Shown here: one piece after another, positions 36,674-46,624 of the stretch
Layout: the number at the start of each line of letters is the position of its first letter
How positions within the stretch are numbered: position 1 is the stretch's first letter
NCBI GenBank assembly: GCA_029959085.1
Contig: JARWIR010000051.1
Span: 2,480,001-2,544,000 of the forward strand
Length of the DNA stretch: 64,000 nucleotides
Direction: 5' to 3'
Source of the DNA: Nemophila menziesii
Taxonomy: Eukaryota > Streptophyta > Magnoliopsida > Boraginales > Hydrophyllaceae
Program-made: the position numbers and the translations under genes
The notes under the pieces: generated by a model
Seen by the model: only the letters and a program-made list of their open reading frames with translations
Databases searched by the model: none
Told to the model about the DNA's origin: nothing

Positions 36674-37041
36674 CACTACTCCCGCATTAGCCTCTAGCGA
36701 CTAAATTTCTCGCGACTACTTGATAATTTCTCGCGACTACTTGATGTAGTCGCTAAAGATAGGAGCATTCGCGACTACAGATCTCTAACGACTACATGGT
36801 ATTTTTCGCGACTACCAAGTAGTCGTTAACAATGTTTGATTTTTTCGACTACATGCTGTAGTCGTTAATACGTATTAAGTAGTCGATAATGGTATTTAGT
36901 ATTTTTTAATTATTTTCCAACCGCCAACGTGTAGTCGCTAGTGGGTTAATCATTTAACGACTACTTCATGTAGTCGTTAGTACTCATTTATAACGACTAC
37001 AAGTGAACTTTTGGCGACTACTTATGTAGTCGCGAGTAGTG
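36674..37041. promoter_or_regulatory. left subterminal motif array of the CACTA element
   Basis: More than a dozen GTAGTCG / CGACTAC cores occur here, often as closely spaced inverted pairs such as CGACTACCAAGTAGTCG (36811-36827). In En/Spm the subterminal repeats are bound by the element's own second protein, and I infer the same role. The array ends with GAGTAGTG (37034-37041), the exact complement of the first 8 bases of the element. Confidence 0.75.
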
Positions 37042-37090
37042 TAGCGTCTTTTCCAGCAATAAATTGCGAATTGCTTTACCCAATACACCA

Positions 37091-37437
37091 TTATTATATA
37101 ATTTCTCTTTCTTTCTCTCAAATCTCTCCCAATTTTTTTCCACAATTCATCATTAAAAATTATTCCAACACTTTGAAAAGCTTTCCCGGTTCAATCATCA
37201 AGTGGGACCGCATCAATTATCAATTTTTATTTCCAAACTTGCCCAAAAGTAGGTATTTTTTGTTCCATAAAACTCTTTCAATATATCTTTTACTTTCATT
37301 CAATTGTGTAGTAAATGTTAAATAGTATCACTTATTAGGTATTTCAACACGTGGGCAAGCTTTCCCGGGTCAAACATCAACGTGGGGCCGCCTCAATTAT
37401 CAATTTTCCCTTCCGAATTTGCCCAAAAGTATGTGTC
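37091..37437 (+). promoter_or_regulatory. probable promoter and leader of the TNP2-like gene, with a duplicated leader segment
   Basis: A TATTATATAATT TATA-like sequence lies near 37092-37104 and a CTCTTTCTTTCTCTC pyrimidine stretch follows. A roughly 90-bp segment occurs twice in direct orientation (37163-37251 and 37342-37431). Both copies contain AAGCTTTCCCGG, CAATTATCAATTTT and end TTGCCCAAAAGTA. These could be alternative 5' noncoding exons, but splice use cannot be told from DNA. Confidence 0.5.
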
Positions 37438-37556
37438 TTTTTCATCCTTTCCTTAATTGATTACAATTCTATAGTTAATGCTAAATATATAATATCATTG
37501 TGTATATATCTATACTCATTTATTAATTTCATGTGAATTATAAATAATTATATTAA

Positions 37557-37617
37557 GTATATATATTTTTATATATATATATATATATATTTTTAAATAT
37601 ATATATATATATATTTT

Positions 37618-37648
<31 letters not shown>

Positions 37649-37692
37649 AAAAATATATATATATATATATAAATATATATATATAAAAATTT
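37557..37692. repeat. (AT)n microsatellite
   Basis: Runs of TA dinucleotides are separated by short T or A tracts, forming nested palindromes, inside the presumed 5' intron of the TNP2-like gene. Confidence 0.9.
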
Positions 37693-38003
37693 GTATGATA
37701 TATTATTGTATGTTGCTATATTTTGTATGCTTTTAATGTTATATTTATGCATTTATTTGGTGATGTGATATTTCGTGTGCTTTTAATTTTATATTTATTT
37801 ATTTAATCGGTGATGTAATAATTTTTTTCATTTCATATTTATTTATTTAATCGGTGATGTAATAATTTTTTTTTTATTCATTTATGTAATCGGTGATGTA
37901 ATAATTTTTTCTCGTTTTATTTTTATGTATTTATTTGGTGATGTAATAATTTTTTTTTTTCATTTTATTTATGTTGTATTCTTTCATATTGTAATAGTTG
38001 ACT

Positions 38004-41000
38004 ATGGCTTCTGGTATTGATAAGAGTTGGATTGGTACGGCTCATAAAGTTTCGCGTGAATTCATTAAGGGGATAGAACCATTCCTTGCTTTTGCTGAAA
38101 AAAATAGACCTCCAGGTGAAGACACAATTTATTGTCCGTGTAATCAGTGTTCGAATTATCGTAGGTATACGGTTGAGAAAGTTAGGTCACATCTATTAGT
38201 GCATGGGTTTTTGGAGACGTATGATATTTGGACAAAGCATGGTGAGCCCGAGGATATTCTCGAGACTCGATATGAAGAAAACGAAATGTTGGATGTATAC
38301 GATGATTTGAGACCTAATTACGAAGTTGGTGGTCATTCTGGTGACACCGAGATCACAGACTCGAACAGTACAGCTCGTGACAAATTCGAAAAGATGTTTT
38401 CCGATTTAGAGACCGAGTTATACCCTGGTTGTGATGTCATGAGTTCATTAAATTTCATTGCGAAGCTAATGCACGTGAAGGTCAAGAACAAGTGGTCTAA
38501 CACGTCTTTCACCGAGTTGCTTCAGCTATTATGCCGTGTATTGCCCAAACCTCATACGTTGCCCGATTCATACGAGGCGTGCAACAAGAAGTTAAAAAAT
38601 TTAGGTATGGGTTACGAGACCATCGATGTTTGCGTGAACGATTGTGCTTTGTTTTACAAGGAAAATGCTTCCCTTGAAAATTGTCCAGTATGTAATGAAT
38701 CCAGATGGGACCCGAAGAAGGGTCTGAAAGTAGCGCATAAGAAACTCAGATATTTCCCGATTGCCCCTAGGCTGCAGCGACTTTACGCTTCGAGGCACAC
38801 TGCCGAAAATATGATCTGGCACCAAACAGGGAAGAATACAGATCCAGATTTGTTGCGTCATCCAGTTGACGGAGATAGTTGGAAGAGATTCGTTCAGTTA
38901 CATCCCGAGTTTGCTAGTGAACCTCGGAACGTCTTCTTGGGTTTGGGTATCGATGGCTTTTGCCCATTCTCCATGCAAAACAACTCTTACAGCATGTGGC
39001 CGGTTATATTGACCGTCTACAACTTACCACCGTGGGAGTGTATGAAGGAGACGACATTCCAGCTTTGTTTGTTGATTCCGGGACCCCGTTCACCCGGCAA
39101 GGACATGGACGTCTTTCTTCGTCCTGTTATAGATGAGTTGGACGAGTTGTGGGGTAAAGGGATTATTACGTATGATGCCCACAAGAAGGAAGAGTTTACT
39201 ATGAAGGTTTGTTTGTTGTCTACGACTAACGATTTTCCCGCTAGGACATACACCTCGGGATGGTCGGGTCAAGGTTATAAAGCTTGTCCAGAATGCATGG
39301 ATGCTACTCCGTCATTGAGCGTGAAGAAAGGGGTTGCTTACTTCGACCACAGACGTTGGTTACCCATCAAACATCCTTTCAGAGAAGAAAAAGTTTTGTA
39401 CAAGGAACCCACTGAAAGGCGACCACCGAGGAAATATAAACCTGCCGATATTCAGACACAGTTAGATGGCCTTCCCATTGTGTTTCCCGGGAAACACAAG
39501 GACTTTGGGGGAAAGATCGTGAAGCCAGATGTTAATCGGCGATTCAATTGGAAGAAAAAGAGTATCTTCTATCGTTTACCTTATTGGTCCGAAAACCTGT
39601 TGAAACATAACATTGACGTTATGCATTGCGAGAAAAACGTGTGTGATGCTCTTCTTGGCACAGTAATAGGTATTGATGGAAAACTTAGCAAAGACAACGT
39701 GAAAGCGAGAATTGATCTCGAGGAAATGAAGATCAGACCAGATTTGTGGTTGCAAGAGAAAAATGGTAAGAATGTAATGCCTCGAGCTAATTATACGTTA
39801 ACCACCGAAAAAAGGAAAGTATTTCTTGATTGGTTGAAGGCACAGAAGTTTCCCGATGGATTTGCATCGAGTTTGAGAAATAACGTTCAAAGCGACTTAG
39901 GCAAGATTATAGGAATGAAATCTCACGACTGTCACGTGATGATGCAGTACCTATTCGTGGCTAGTCTCCCAGGGCTTTTCGAAGACAAAGCGATAAGTGA
40001 CGCGATTATCGGGCTAGCCAACGTGTTTCGAGTTGTGTGTAATAAAAATCTGAGTCGGAAAAAGTTAGAAAAGGAGAAGAAGAAAGTGATTGAAGTTATG
40101 TGTAGACTGGAGATGATTTTACCTCCCGCGTTTTTCGATATAATGATCCACTTGGTCATTCATTTATACGACGAGGCTTTGTTAGGGGGACCGGTTCAGA
40201 TGCGTTGGATGTACCCGTTTGAGCGGTATCTAAAGAAATTAAAGGAGTACATACGAAACCCGGCTAGGCCAGAGGGTTCAATCGCCGAGGGATACGTTGT
40301 AGAGGAGACTTTGACATTCATATCGCGTTACCTTAAAGAAGAAAAAACAAAGTTTAATGATCCGGGTAGATATCCCGATATCGAAGCTCAACCTAAAGAT
40401 TTGTCCGTATTTAAGAGCCAATGTATTCCTATAGGTAAAAAAGAGTATGGTAATTTGCATTACAACGAGAAGGAGCAAATCGACTGGTATATCCTCCTTA
40501 ATTGCGATGAAATCCAACATTTGATGACGTAAGGTTTCAATTTATTTATTAATTGTTTATTCAATTTATTTAATAAATGTTAATTCATTGTTGATCGTCA
40601 AATGTGCAGAGAACACAAAGCCACGTTATCGGGTTCCCCAGACGAAAAAGCTAGGAAACACCGGCAAAATTTCCGAGACTGGTTTCTGCATAAGGTATAG
40701 ATCCATTCAAATACAAAATTAATACTCCATTTTAGGAAACATTGTTATAACTGTTTATGCTTGTAGGTTTATGAAATGGAAAAAGAAGGTGATGCATTCG
40801 CTACAAGTGAGATGATTTCATTGGCCAGTAAGTCTCATGGTGCAGTTTATAAGTACGATTCATGTGTTGTGAATGGTGTTAAATGGGTCACTAAAGGAAA
40901 GGGTGAAACAAGGGTGACACAAGATTACGGGGTATCCGCCATCTACAATGGAACACCGTTTTACGGTGAATTGGTCAAGGTTGTAGAGATCACATATGAC

Positions 41001-41513
41001 GATGACTGTTCTGTTGTGCTGTTCGAGTGTAATTGGTATAAAACGAGTAAACCGAGGAAAGAGCATGGGGTAACTCTTGTCAACACGTCTAATTTTTTTT
41101 GGCAATCAGAGCCGTACATCTTAGCTACTCAAGCAAAAAAAGTTTTTTACATAGACGAGATTAGTTTAAGGAAATCACAAAAAGGTTGGAAAGTAGTTTG
41201 GGAACTCAATGATAGACATGGATGGAGTCCTGAGTTATGGGGTGCAGAGTCAATGCCCACTGGTGGGGATACGAGTGTCGATATCCCTTTAGTGAATACC
41301 GAGACGATTTCCGATCCGGTGAACTTGGCATCCACTGAGGAGATCGAGATTGACCCTGCTCATTTTTTTGTTGCTTTGAATTTTGAAACGGTTGTTGATG
41401 AAAACGAGGACATTGAAGATGACACCTTGGATGAGTACGGTGATGAGGAAGAACCCATTGAGGTTGATAGTGATGGCGAACCTATAGTTGTTAGTGGATA
41501 TGATTCTGAGTAG
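38004..41513 (+). CDS. TNP2-like CACTA transposase, 1118 aa, three coding exons
   Basis: Exons are 38004-40528, 40610-40694 and 40767-41513. Junctions are GT-AG with agreeing phase, giving 3357 bases. The ATG (MASGIDKSWIG) follows a plausible AG acceptor at 37996-37997. Domains in order: an N-terminal transposase-associated zinc-binding region (CPCNQCSN and LLVHGF, residues about 40-75); the Transposase_21/TNP2 core in the middle (DGFCPF, then LTVYNLPPW, LIPGPRSPGKDMDVFLRPV and CPECM); a DUF4218-like region (HLVIHLYDEALLGGPVQMRW); and a DUF4216-like region in exon 3 (FYGELVKVVEITYDDD). The C-terminus is strongly acidic. The protein should bind the element ends and carry out cutting and joining. 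No stop or frameshift is seen, so it may be functional. Confidence 0.92.
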
Positions 41514-41580
41514 GATTTTTTTTTGGGTTTATTTGTATTAAAACATTTTATTTACTTAAACTTTTTATAATTGGATGATT

Positions 41581-42200
41581 TGACCATAAACACTTAACTT
41601 TGACTCTAAACACTTAACTTTGACCATAAACACTTAACTTTGACCATAAACACTTAACTTTGACCATAAACACTTAACTTTGACTCTAAACACTTAACTT
41701 TGACCACAAACACTTAACTTTGACTCTAAACACTTAACTTTGACCACAAACACTTAACTTTGACCACAAACACTTAACTTTGACTCTAAACACTTAACTT
41801 TGACTCTAAACACTTAACTTTGACCACAAACACTTAACTTTGACCATAAACACTTAACTTTGACTCTAAACACTTAACTTTGACCACAAACACTTAACTT
41901 TGACTCTAAACACTTAACTTTGACCACAAACACTTAACTTTGACCACAAACACTTAACTTTGACTCTAAACACTTAACTTTGACCATAAACACTTAACTT
42001 TGACCACAAACACTTAACTTTGACCACAAACACTTAACTTTGACTCTAAACACTTAACTTTGACTCTAAACACTTAACTTTGACCACAAACACTTAACTT
42101 TGACTCTAAACACTTAACTTTGACTCTAAACACTTAACTTTGACCACAAACACTTAACTTTGACTCTAAACACTTAACTTTGAATATAAACACTTAATTT
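41581..42200 (+). repeat. 20-bp minisatellite, 31 units, inside the CACTA element
   Basis: The unit is TGAC(CATA/TCTA/CACA)AACACTTAACTT, perfectly 20 bp throughout, with only a short variable core. All but the last unit contain TTGACC or TTGACT, the consensus W-box core bound by plant WRKY factors. It lies between the stop of the TNP2-like gene and the promoter region of the second gene. Confidence 0.95.
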
Positions 42201-42303
42201 ATTTTTGAATTTAATTTAAATGATCATTTGGTATTGAATTGAAATATTGGATAATTGTATAGTGTTTAGTGTTTTTTTTGTAAAAAAAAAAAAAAAAAAA
42301 AAA

Positions 42304-42590
42304 AATTCTAGCGACTACATTTAACTTATAGCGACTAGTTCATGTACATGAACTAGTCGCTAATGATTCTAGAGCACTAGCGACTACATTGTAGTCGCTA
42401 GACATCGAAATATATTCCCCAAAACCGATGGCGGTCCATTTTCCCGCCCACGAAAGGACACGCGTTTCACTTAGCTATCTAGCGACTACATTTTAGTCGC
42501 TAAAGACTTATCTAGCGACTATTTTCTAGTCTCTAGCGACTACACCAAGTAGTCGCTAGAAAAAAAACCCTATATCTAAACCGAGAGCTC
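42304..42590. promoter_or_regulatory. internal motif cluster and probable promoter of the second CACTA gene
   Basis: About ten TAGCGACTA / TAGTCGCTA motifs, the same as those in the subterminal arrays, are clustered here, for example the 12-bp-spaced pair around 42331-42362 and CGACTACACCAAGTAGTCG at 42538-42556. They are followed by CCCTATATCTAAACC, a possible TATA element, and a pyrimidine-rich leader. A 5' UTR splice donor AAAGGTAAGC lies at 42696-42705. Confidence 0.65.
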
Positions 42591-42699
42591 CTTTCTTCAC
42601 TTTCATTCCTTCTTCAAAAATTCTAAAAAACGAGAGCTCATTCCATTCCATTTTCAGCCACTCCAAGGGGCGATTCTAGCATCTAATCTTCATCAAAGG

Positions 42700-43815
42700 T
42701 AAGCAAATCCAACACCAAATCTCATTCTATTCCATTTTCAAGCTTAAATTAAGATTTTTTCCTCTATTTTTACATTTCTAATTAGTTTTTCTTTTGTTTG
42801 TGTTTCATTCCGAATCAATATGGCATGGATTCAACACCAAATCAGCTCCGATTTCATCCAAAAAGGTTAGTATTCCAACCAATTTTTGATTTTTAATTTT
42901 CATGTCTTTTTTTTTATTTGATGATTACATGTTATTTGTAATTCCGAAATTAGTAGGGTGTAATTAGAGTGTTGTATGAATTTTTTAAACCAAAAATTGA
43001 TGTTAAATGGGTGAAAAAATTAATTTGTGAAATATAATTAAAAAATTTTCCTTTTTTTGATGCTTGATTCTTAATTCCGAGAATGATTAGTGTTAATAGG
43101 GATTGGTTTTTGTTAATTTAAACAAGTTATTCATGGTTTTTGTTTGAAAATTTAGTAGGATGATTTTTTGGCAATTTTTTAATCTTTGTTATGTTTTTTA
43201 GAAAATGTTAGATTAATCTTTGTTATGTGTTAAAAAATATATAGGGACCTTTATGCAAATTCTTAATCGTTGTTATGTGTTAAAAAATATATAGGGACCT
43301 TTATGCAATTTAAAAAAAATATTTAAGGACCTTTATGTAATTTTATAATAATGAATAAGGACTTTCATGAAATTTTAGAAAAATAAATTGGGACTTTTAT
43401 GCAATTTAAAACTACATAGGGATTTTCATGAAATTTAAGAAAAACTAAATATGGATTTTAGGGACTTTTATGCAATTTACAAAAATATTTAGGAATATTT
43501 ATGCAATTTTAGAAAAATTAAATAAGGACTTTTATGCAATTTAAAAAAATATATAGGAATATTTATGGAATTTTTTTAAAAAAAAATATGGACTATTATG
43601 CATTTTTAAAAAATATAGGGAATTTTATGCAATTTAAAAAAATATAGGGAATTTATTTTACTAAATAATAATATAATTTTAAATATCAAAAAAAATATAA
43701 ATTAATTTATTATATGACTAATATAATTTATTTTATGCATTTTTGGTGATGTAATAATTTAGTATTTTTTATGTTATTTTTTATTCCGTATTTTAATTTA
43801 ACTATAAATTGCTAG
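42700..43815 (+). other. 5' UTR intron region of the second CACTA gene
   Basis: No coding sequence is supported. It runs from a good donor at 42698/42699 to a TTGCTAG acceptor directly before the ATG at 43816. It contains a degenerate GGACTTTTATGCAATTT repeat (about 43248-43640) with many copies of roughly 35-60 bp. Confidence 0.5.
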
Positions 43816-45562
43816 ATGGCCGATGTGATGTCACGACAACACGGAGGGGACGGTGGGGATAGGGACCCAAGCCGGAATCCTAACCGGAACCTAGCCGACT
43901 GTGCAAACCAGCCAGGTAAATAAACAAATCCAGTTAAATACTTTGTTAAAAAATAGAGTCACTAATAATTAATCTAATGTTAAAACAGATCCCCCTAGAC
44001 GGAGAACAAGGGGTGGAGGTGCCTTGAAGACTGCGATGAAGGCATTGAAGGAAGTTGGGTGGCCTTTGCCAGTCAACTTTTGTGCGTTAGACGACACGTG
44101 GAGTCCTTCGGGCAAGTACGGGCACCACGTTTCTCAAGTTATTGGAATCGCAGTACGAGAGAGGATTCCGCCCTATCACCCGTTTTGGAGAAAGGTGCCG
44201 GAGGCGGACAAAAAAGCTGTTATTAAGAGATTATCGGTATTTAATTTAATTGTTAATATATTTTTTAACTTAATTTATTATTCTTTTTTAAATTTAAATA
44301 ATGTATTTTTTTTTACAGAAATATTTTAACATAAATGATTGGAAAAAGAGGAAAGATTGTAACAAGATTTTTGGGAATTTGGACGATACAATGAGGATGA
44401 GGTTTAAGGATTACAAATACAACGTGAAGAAGTATTATTGGAAAAAGGGTATAAAGCCGGATTGGTTGTCAGATGAGGTGTGGGCTAAGTGCTGCGAGTA
44501 TTGGAGTTCAAGAAAAGCTAAGGTAAAATCTTGATGATTTTTAATTTTAGTATATATTTAAAATTATAATAGTTTGTAATAATAATTGAATTTTATATTT
44601 TTTCAGAATCAAGCAAAAGAAAATAAAAAGAATCGAGAAAAGCAGAAAAACAAGAGTGGAGCGGGGTCGAGGAGGTATTCCCGAACTCGGGATATGCTAT
44701 ACGAGGTAATTTTTTATTTAAGTAATTTTTTTTATTAATTTATAATTTATTTTGAATATTCTTTATTTTATTGAAACAGGGTGAAGAATTAATCCCGGGA
44801 GGGCATCTGGTGATAAGGGACGAGTCTACCCAACAAGACATCCCGATTCCGCCTATGGGTGCGTTTTACGAGGTGGTGGGGAAGACAAAGAAGACGAAAG
44901 AGTGGAGGTCGGTGGGGTACGAAAGAGCCGATGTAAGTTATTCTTTATTAGATTGTTTTAATTATTTTTTTCATTTATTATCAAATTTAATTGATATATT
45001 GTTTTTTATGTAACAGAAATTGCTCAAGGACGCGATGAAGGAGAAGGTGACTCAAAGTCAATCAGAGTCAGGCGATTGGGGAGGAATGAGTCAGAAGGAG
45101 CAAGTCGATTACGTGAGGAAGACCGCGAAGGAGGTTGGGTCACCGAAGAGGAGCTTTATTCCGGGCATTGGCCGTCCGGGAAAATCGAAAAACAAGGCTA
45201 AGACTACTCCAGCCCGGAACGAGCAACACGAGGAGATGATGGCGGCTATTAACGAGCTCCGAGTGTCCAGCGGTCTTCCCCCATTCCCCCGCCCTGAAGA
45301 TTCTACTAGCACCGCGCCTGCAGCTTTCTCGATGGCTACTGTGAATGATGCCATCGCATACGTTAATCAGTTGAGGGCGGATAAAGGCGAGACCCCCTTC
45401 CAGCCTATGAGTGCGGGCCCCACTCCTCCTAGCGATGACTCAGAAGACTCAGACGATGATAGTAGTAGCAGCGGTGAAGATGTTGATATGGATGTTGATT
45501 TGGATGAAGATGATTACGTGCCCGGGAATGAGGAGGACCTCTATAGACGCCGAGGATTTTAG
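43816..45562 (+). CDS. En/Spm-type second protein (plant transposase Ptta/En/Spm family), six exons
   Basis: Exons are 43816-43915, 43989-44236, 44319-44522, 44607-44705, 44780-44932 and 45017-45562. All are GT-AG with agreeing phases and give about 449 residues. The middle has the features of the Transposase_24 family: KYFNINDWKKRKDCNKIF, WLSDEVWAKCCEYWSSRKAK, NREKQKNKSGAGSRRYSRTR and GGHLVIRDES. The C-terminal part is rich in S, D and E and ends in an acidic tail (SDDDSSSSGEDVD). In En/Spm the equivalent protein binds subterminal repeats and helps transposition and self-regulation. Here the matching motif is also found just upstream of this gene, which suggests autoregulation. Confidence 0.88.
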
Positions 45563-45950
45563 TGATGTTTTAATTATTTTATTTTGAGACTATTCGGATT
45601 ATTTGGGTTTGTATTAAGACTTTATTTCTTTTTTTGGTGACTTATGTAATGATTTAATGTTTGGTGACTTTTACCTGGCTTGACCAGGTTTGACTTTGAC
45701 CTGGCTTGACCGGGTTTGAATTTGGTTTAATTTTATATTTTAATTAATTATTTAGAATTGTTAATTTTATATTTTAATTAAATTAATTATTTAGAATTGT
45801 TAATTTTATTATTATTTTAATATTTTTTATTTTTAAAAAAAAATAAAAAAATATGATTTTCGAATATTTTTTAATTACAGTAATGCAATTAAAAAAAATT
45901 CGAAAATTGTGTTTTTTTATTTTTTTTTAAAAATAAAAAATTATTATTAA
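45563..45950. other. 3' region of the second CACTA gene
   Basis: AT-rich noncoding DNA. It contains a short cluster of CTTGACC/TTTGACC motifs (45677-45715) and a pair of TTAATTTTATATTTTAATTA repeats, followed by a TTATTTTTTTTTAAAAATAA foldback (45835-45945). Confidence 0.6.
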
Positions 45951-46295
45951 CGACTACATTGTAGTCGTTAATGAATAATAATAGTAGTCGCCAAATCATT
46001 AGTAACTAACGACTACATTGTAGTCGTTAGTGTTGTCCACTATTGTCGACTACAAAGTAGTCGCTAGTAATGGCGTTCTCTAGCGACTACTACGTAGTCG
46101 TTAATATGGACCCAAGCTCTAACGACTACTTATTGCCCAGTAGTCGTAAGGGTTACGTTCTAACGACAAGATTCTAGCGACTAATTTCTAGCGACTACTT
46201 GTAGTCGCTAGAACCTTGATCCCACATCTAGCGACTACTTTTTTAACTTCTAGCGACTACTCATGTAGTCGCTAGAAGCTTGACGCGGAGTAGTG
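45951..46295. promoter_or_regulatory. right subterminal motif array of the CACTA element
   Basis: Dense AACGACTAC, TAGCGACTAC and GTAGTCGCTA motifs in both orientations, the mirror of the left array, ending GCGGAGTAGTG. They are the presumed binding sites for the element's second protein. Confidence 0.8.
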
Positions 46296-46624
46296 TTTCT
46301 CCAATGCAAACAATCTCGTCCTCCTAACTAAAGCATCATCCCTTACACAAGTTATCCCTAGTTTCTATAAGCAATCATTATTCTCATCTTGGTTATCCCA
46401 TTTTAGTGTTATTTCCCTATTTTAATTATTTATTTTTATCCTTATCTTAGCTTCTCACGCCTCTTTAGCTTTCTGGCTGTTTAGTTTCTCTCAAAATACT
46501 TATTGCTATCCTCGGTAATAAGCTAATCCCGCCCATATCCCTTTATAATCCCTATTTTCACCTTTTCCTCTTCCTCACTTTACACTTTCTTCTTTCCCTT
46601 CTCTGCAAAACCTTCTCTACAAAA
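46296..46624 (+). other. 5' UTR of the interrupted LINE
   Basis: Pyrimidine-rich leader (CTTTCTTCTTTCCCTTCTC and similar) between the CACTA insertion and the ORF1 start. Confidence 0.75.

Larger units (their letters stand above)
36674..46295. mobile_element. CACTA (En/Spm) transposon, apparently complete
   Basis: The left end CACTACTCCCGCATTAG and the right end, read inwards as CACTACTCCGCGTCAAG, share the CACTA-type terminus. A 3-bp target duplication TTT flanks the element (36671-36673 and 46296-46298). Both subterminal regions are packed with GTAGTCGCTA-like motifs in both orientations. Two spliced genes, TNP2-like and En/Spm-type second protein, are uninterrupted when the introns are removed. 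This is the largest potentially autonomous element here. Confidence 0.93.

Noticed and set aside
37011..37536. Short frames of 60-104 codons upstream of the TNP2-like gene
   Set aside because: They cover the duplicated leader and subterminal motifs, and lack conserved content.
41581..42200. Regular direct repeats that might suggest a CRISPR array
   Set aside because: The unit is 20 bp with no unique spacers. It is a head-to-tail minisatellite inside a plant transposon.
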